From CAZOMR01 sp964580655 (GTDB lineage: Bacteria; RBG-13-61-14; CAZOMR01): a stretch of 15,332 bases of DNA. Of the stretch, positions 13,806 through 15,332 are shown piece by piece. The stretch lies in contig CAZOMR010000052.1 in assembly GCA_964580655.1 (NCBI GenBank), forward strand, positions 1 to 15,332, read 5' to 3'. The position numbers were made by a program, and so were the translations under genes. Each line of letters opens with the position of its first letter. Position 1 is the stretch's first letter. The notes under the pieces are model-generated. The model saw only the letters and a list, made by a program, of their open reading frames with translations. It searched no databases and was not told where the DNA came from.

Positions 13806-15332
13806 CTAGACCGCCCTCGTAATGTCCTCGATCGCATCAGGGTTCTCCACCGATGACAGGTCTCCCGGGTCCTGTCCAAGGTACTTTCTCCTGATAGCGC
13901 CCCTGACGATCTTTGCTGACCTGGTCTTGGGCAGGGCCTTGACGAAAAGCAACTTGTCCGGTTTAAGGGTTTTGCCGAGCTTATCCACTATCAGGTCAAA
14001 TATCTCCTTGCGCAAATCCTCGGAGGGCTCGGCCCCGGGCTTGAGCACCGCGAAGGCGACCGCGGCTTCTCCCTTGATGTCATGGGGCACGCCGATAGCC
14101 GCGCTCTCCTGGACCTGGCTGTGCTCATTGATTGCGGACTCGATCTCGGCAGGGCCGGTCCTCTTGCCAGCGAGCTTGATGGTGTCGTCAGACCGGCCAT
14201 GCAGATACCAGAAACCATCCTCGTCCACATGCGCCCAATCACCGTGGTACCAGACGCCCTCCCAGCGCGAAAAGTAGGTGTCAAGATAGCGCTCATCGTC
14301 GTTATGGAAGGACTTGGTCATGCTCGGCCCGGGCTTTTTGCAGACCAGGTGCCCGATGCCGCCCTTGATGGGCTTGCCGTCATCGTCGAACACGTCAATG
14401 TCCATCCCGAGCGCAGGCCCCTGTAGCGTGCAGGGCTTGAGCGGGTAGATCGGGTAGGGCTGAAGCAGGCAACCCATGAGCTCTGTCCCCCCCGAGATGT
14501 TGATGATGGGACAGCGTTTGCCGCCCACCTTTTCAAAGAACCACATGTAGGCCTCAGGGTCCCAGGGCTCGCCTGAGGAAGCCAAAAGACGGAGCCTCGA
14601 AAGATCGTGGCGCTCCACGTTCTCATCGGGCTGAACCTTCATCAGCCGGATAGCTGTCGGGGCAATACCGAATTCAGTCACCTTGTGATCCTCAAGCACA
14701 GTCCAGAGCCGGTCCGGCTCGGGGTGATTGGGAGTGCCCTCATACACCAGGTAGGGCGTGCGGTAGAACTGACAGCCGATAAATTCCCACGGACCCATCA
14801 TCCAGCCGATGTCAGTGGGCCAGAAGAAGATGTCATCGGGTTTCACATCACAGGCATAGCCCACCTCCTTGGCCACCTGGGCCATCACGCCCCCGTGGGT
14901 GTGGACCGTGCCCTTTGGCTTGCCCGTGGTGCCCGAGGTATAGAGAAGCATGCACATGTCCTCGCTATTCATCACCTCGGTCTCGGCCTCTTCCGATTTG
15001 CCGCCGAGCCACTCGTCAAAATACACATCGCGGCCCGCTTTCATGGGCACATCCTGGCCGGTACGCCTGTAAACCACTACCCGTCTGACGCTCGGCACCT
15101 CGGCAACCGCCCGGTCAGCCTCACCCTTGATACCGACCGGCTTTCCGCGCCGTATCCCACCGTCTGCAGTAAACAACAACTTGGCACCCGCATCCTCAAG
15201 CCTGGTAGCCAGGGCCGAGGCCCCGAAGCCTGAAAAGACAGGGATCAAAACCGCGCCAATCTTCATGCAGGCCCAGAACACTGCTACTATCTCTGCAACC
15301 ATGGGCATGAAAATGCCCACGAAGTCGCCCTT
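13806..15332 (-). CDS. AMP-forming acyl-CoA synthetase, N-terminus beyond window
   Basis: This is the C-terminal 508 residues of an acetyl-CoA synthetase-like enzyme, which activates a carboxylic acid with ATP to an acyl-AMP and then transfers it to CoA. The frame is open to the window edge (KGDFVGIFMPM), so the start lies outside; full-length relatives have roughly 600-650 residues. Visible motifs are the P-loop YTSGTTGKPKG from about residue 131, GDWAHVDEDGFWYLHGRSDD in the hinge region, GKRTGPAEIESAI (A8), and the C-terminal catalytic Lys context RSAKIVRG (A10). The A5 region reads NISGGTELMG rather than the YWQTETG of acetyl-CoA synthetase, so the acid used may not be acetate. It converges on the upstream protease with 6 nt between stops. 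Confidence 0.9.
   Translation of the reverse strand, partial: KGDFVGIFMPMVAEIVAVFWACMKIGAVLIPVFSGFGASALATRLEDAGAKLLFTADGGIRRGKPVGIKGEADRAVAEVPSVRRVVVYRRTGQDVPMKAGRDVYFDEWLGGKSEEAETEVMNSEDMCMLLYTSGTTGKPKGTVHTHGGVMAQVAKEVGYACDVKPDDIFFWPTDIGWMMGPWEFIGCQFYRTPYLVYEGTPNHPEPDRLWTVLEDHKVTEFGIAPTAIRLMKVQPDENVERHDLSRLRLLASSGEPWDPEAYMWFFEKVGGKRCPIINISGGTELMGCLLQPYPIYPLKPCTLQGPALGMDIDVFDDDGKPIKGGIGHLVCKKPGPSMTKSFHNDDERYLDTYFSRWEGVWYHGDWAHVDEDGFWYLHGRSDDTIKLAGKRTGPAEIESAINEHSQVQESAAIGVPHDIKGEAAVAFAVLKPGAEPSEDLRKEIFDLIVDKLGKTLKPDKLLFVKALPKTRSAKIVRGAIRRKYLGQDPGDLSSVENPDAIEDITRAV

Noticed and set aside
13822..15233. Plus-strand open frames opposite the acyl-CoA synthetase (13822-14277, 14082-14426, 14607-15233)
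   Set aside because: They are antisense shadows of a GC-rich gene with clear AMP-forming synthetase motifs on the minus strand.

Overview
The window is bacterial. Its genes are tightly packed, most starts have Shine-Dalgarno sequences, and the host-type genes have moderate to high GC. The gene set (two HtrA/DegP-type proteases, a Gld-like ABC export system with GldG and DUF4340 partners, a DUF1844 protein, an AMP-forming acyl-CoA synthetase) would fit a Desulfobacterota/deltaproteobacterium or a similar anaerobic environmental lineage. That assignment is inference from gene content; no phylogenetic marker is present.

Layout: (1) 64-6616 is one long co-directional cluster. It has a plausible sigma70-type promoter whose -10 lies in the loop of an inverted repeat, then a small two-helix membrane protein, a membrane-anchored HtrA-like protease with two PDZ domains, an ABC ATPase, an ABC-2 type permease, a GldG-family protein, a DUF4340 protein, and two very small genes of 58 and 41 codons, the last a single-pass membrane peptide. 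Most junctions overlap by 4 nt or are only a few nt apart. (2) 6617-11880 is a clearly AT-rich island holding a single 1669-residue gene. This encodes a superfamily 1 (Dna2/NAM7/UPF1-like) helicase with a long insertion between its Walker A and Walker B motifs and a C-terminal Vsr-like PD-(D/E)XK nuclease domain. The island is bounded by copies of a short repeat: a 32-bp exact direct repeat lies on both sides, and two inverted 19-bp copies lie on the right. (3) 11936-13799 returns to host-like composition, with a DUF1844 protein 1 nt ahead of a second HtrA-like protease whose catalytic Asp position appears to be Glu. (4) 13806-15332, on the minus strand, is an acyl-CoA synthetase cut by the window edge and convergent with the protease.

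Working together: the Gld-like genes probably form one membrane complex (ATPase, permease, and two membrane-anchored auxiliary proteins facing the periplasm). Its substrate is unknown; the upstream protease and the small membrane peptides may serve it. The helicase-nuclease is the strongest candidate for an accessory function. Its architecture resembles single-gene anti-phage helicase-nucleases such as Hhe, but I see no DUF4011 region at its N-terminus, and its repeat boundaries and base composition suggest it arrived as a stand-alone cargo gene.
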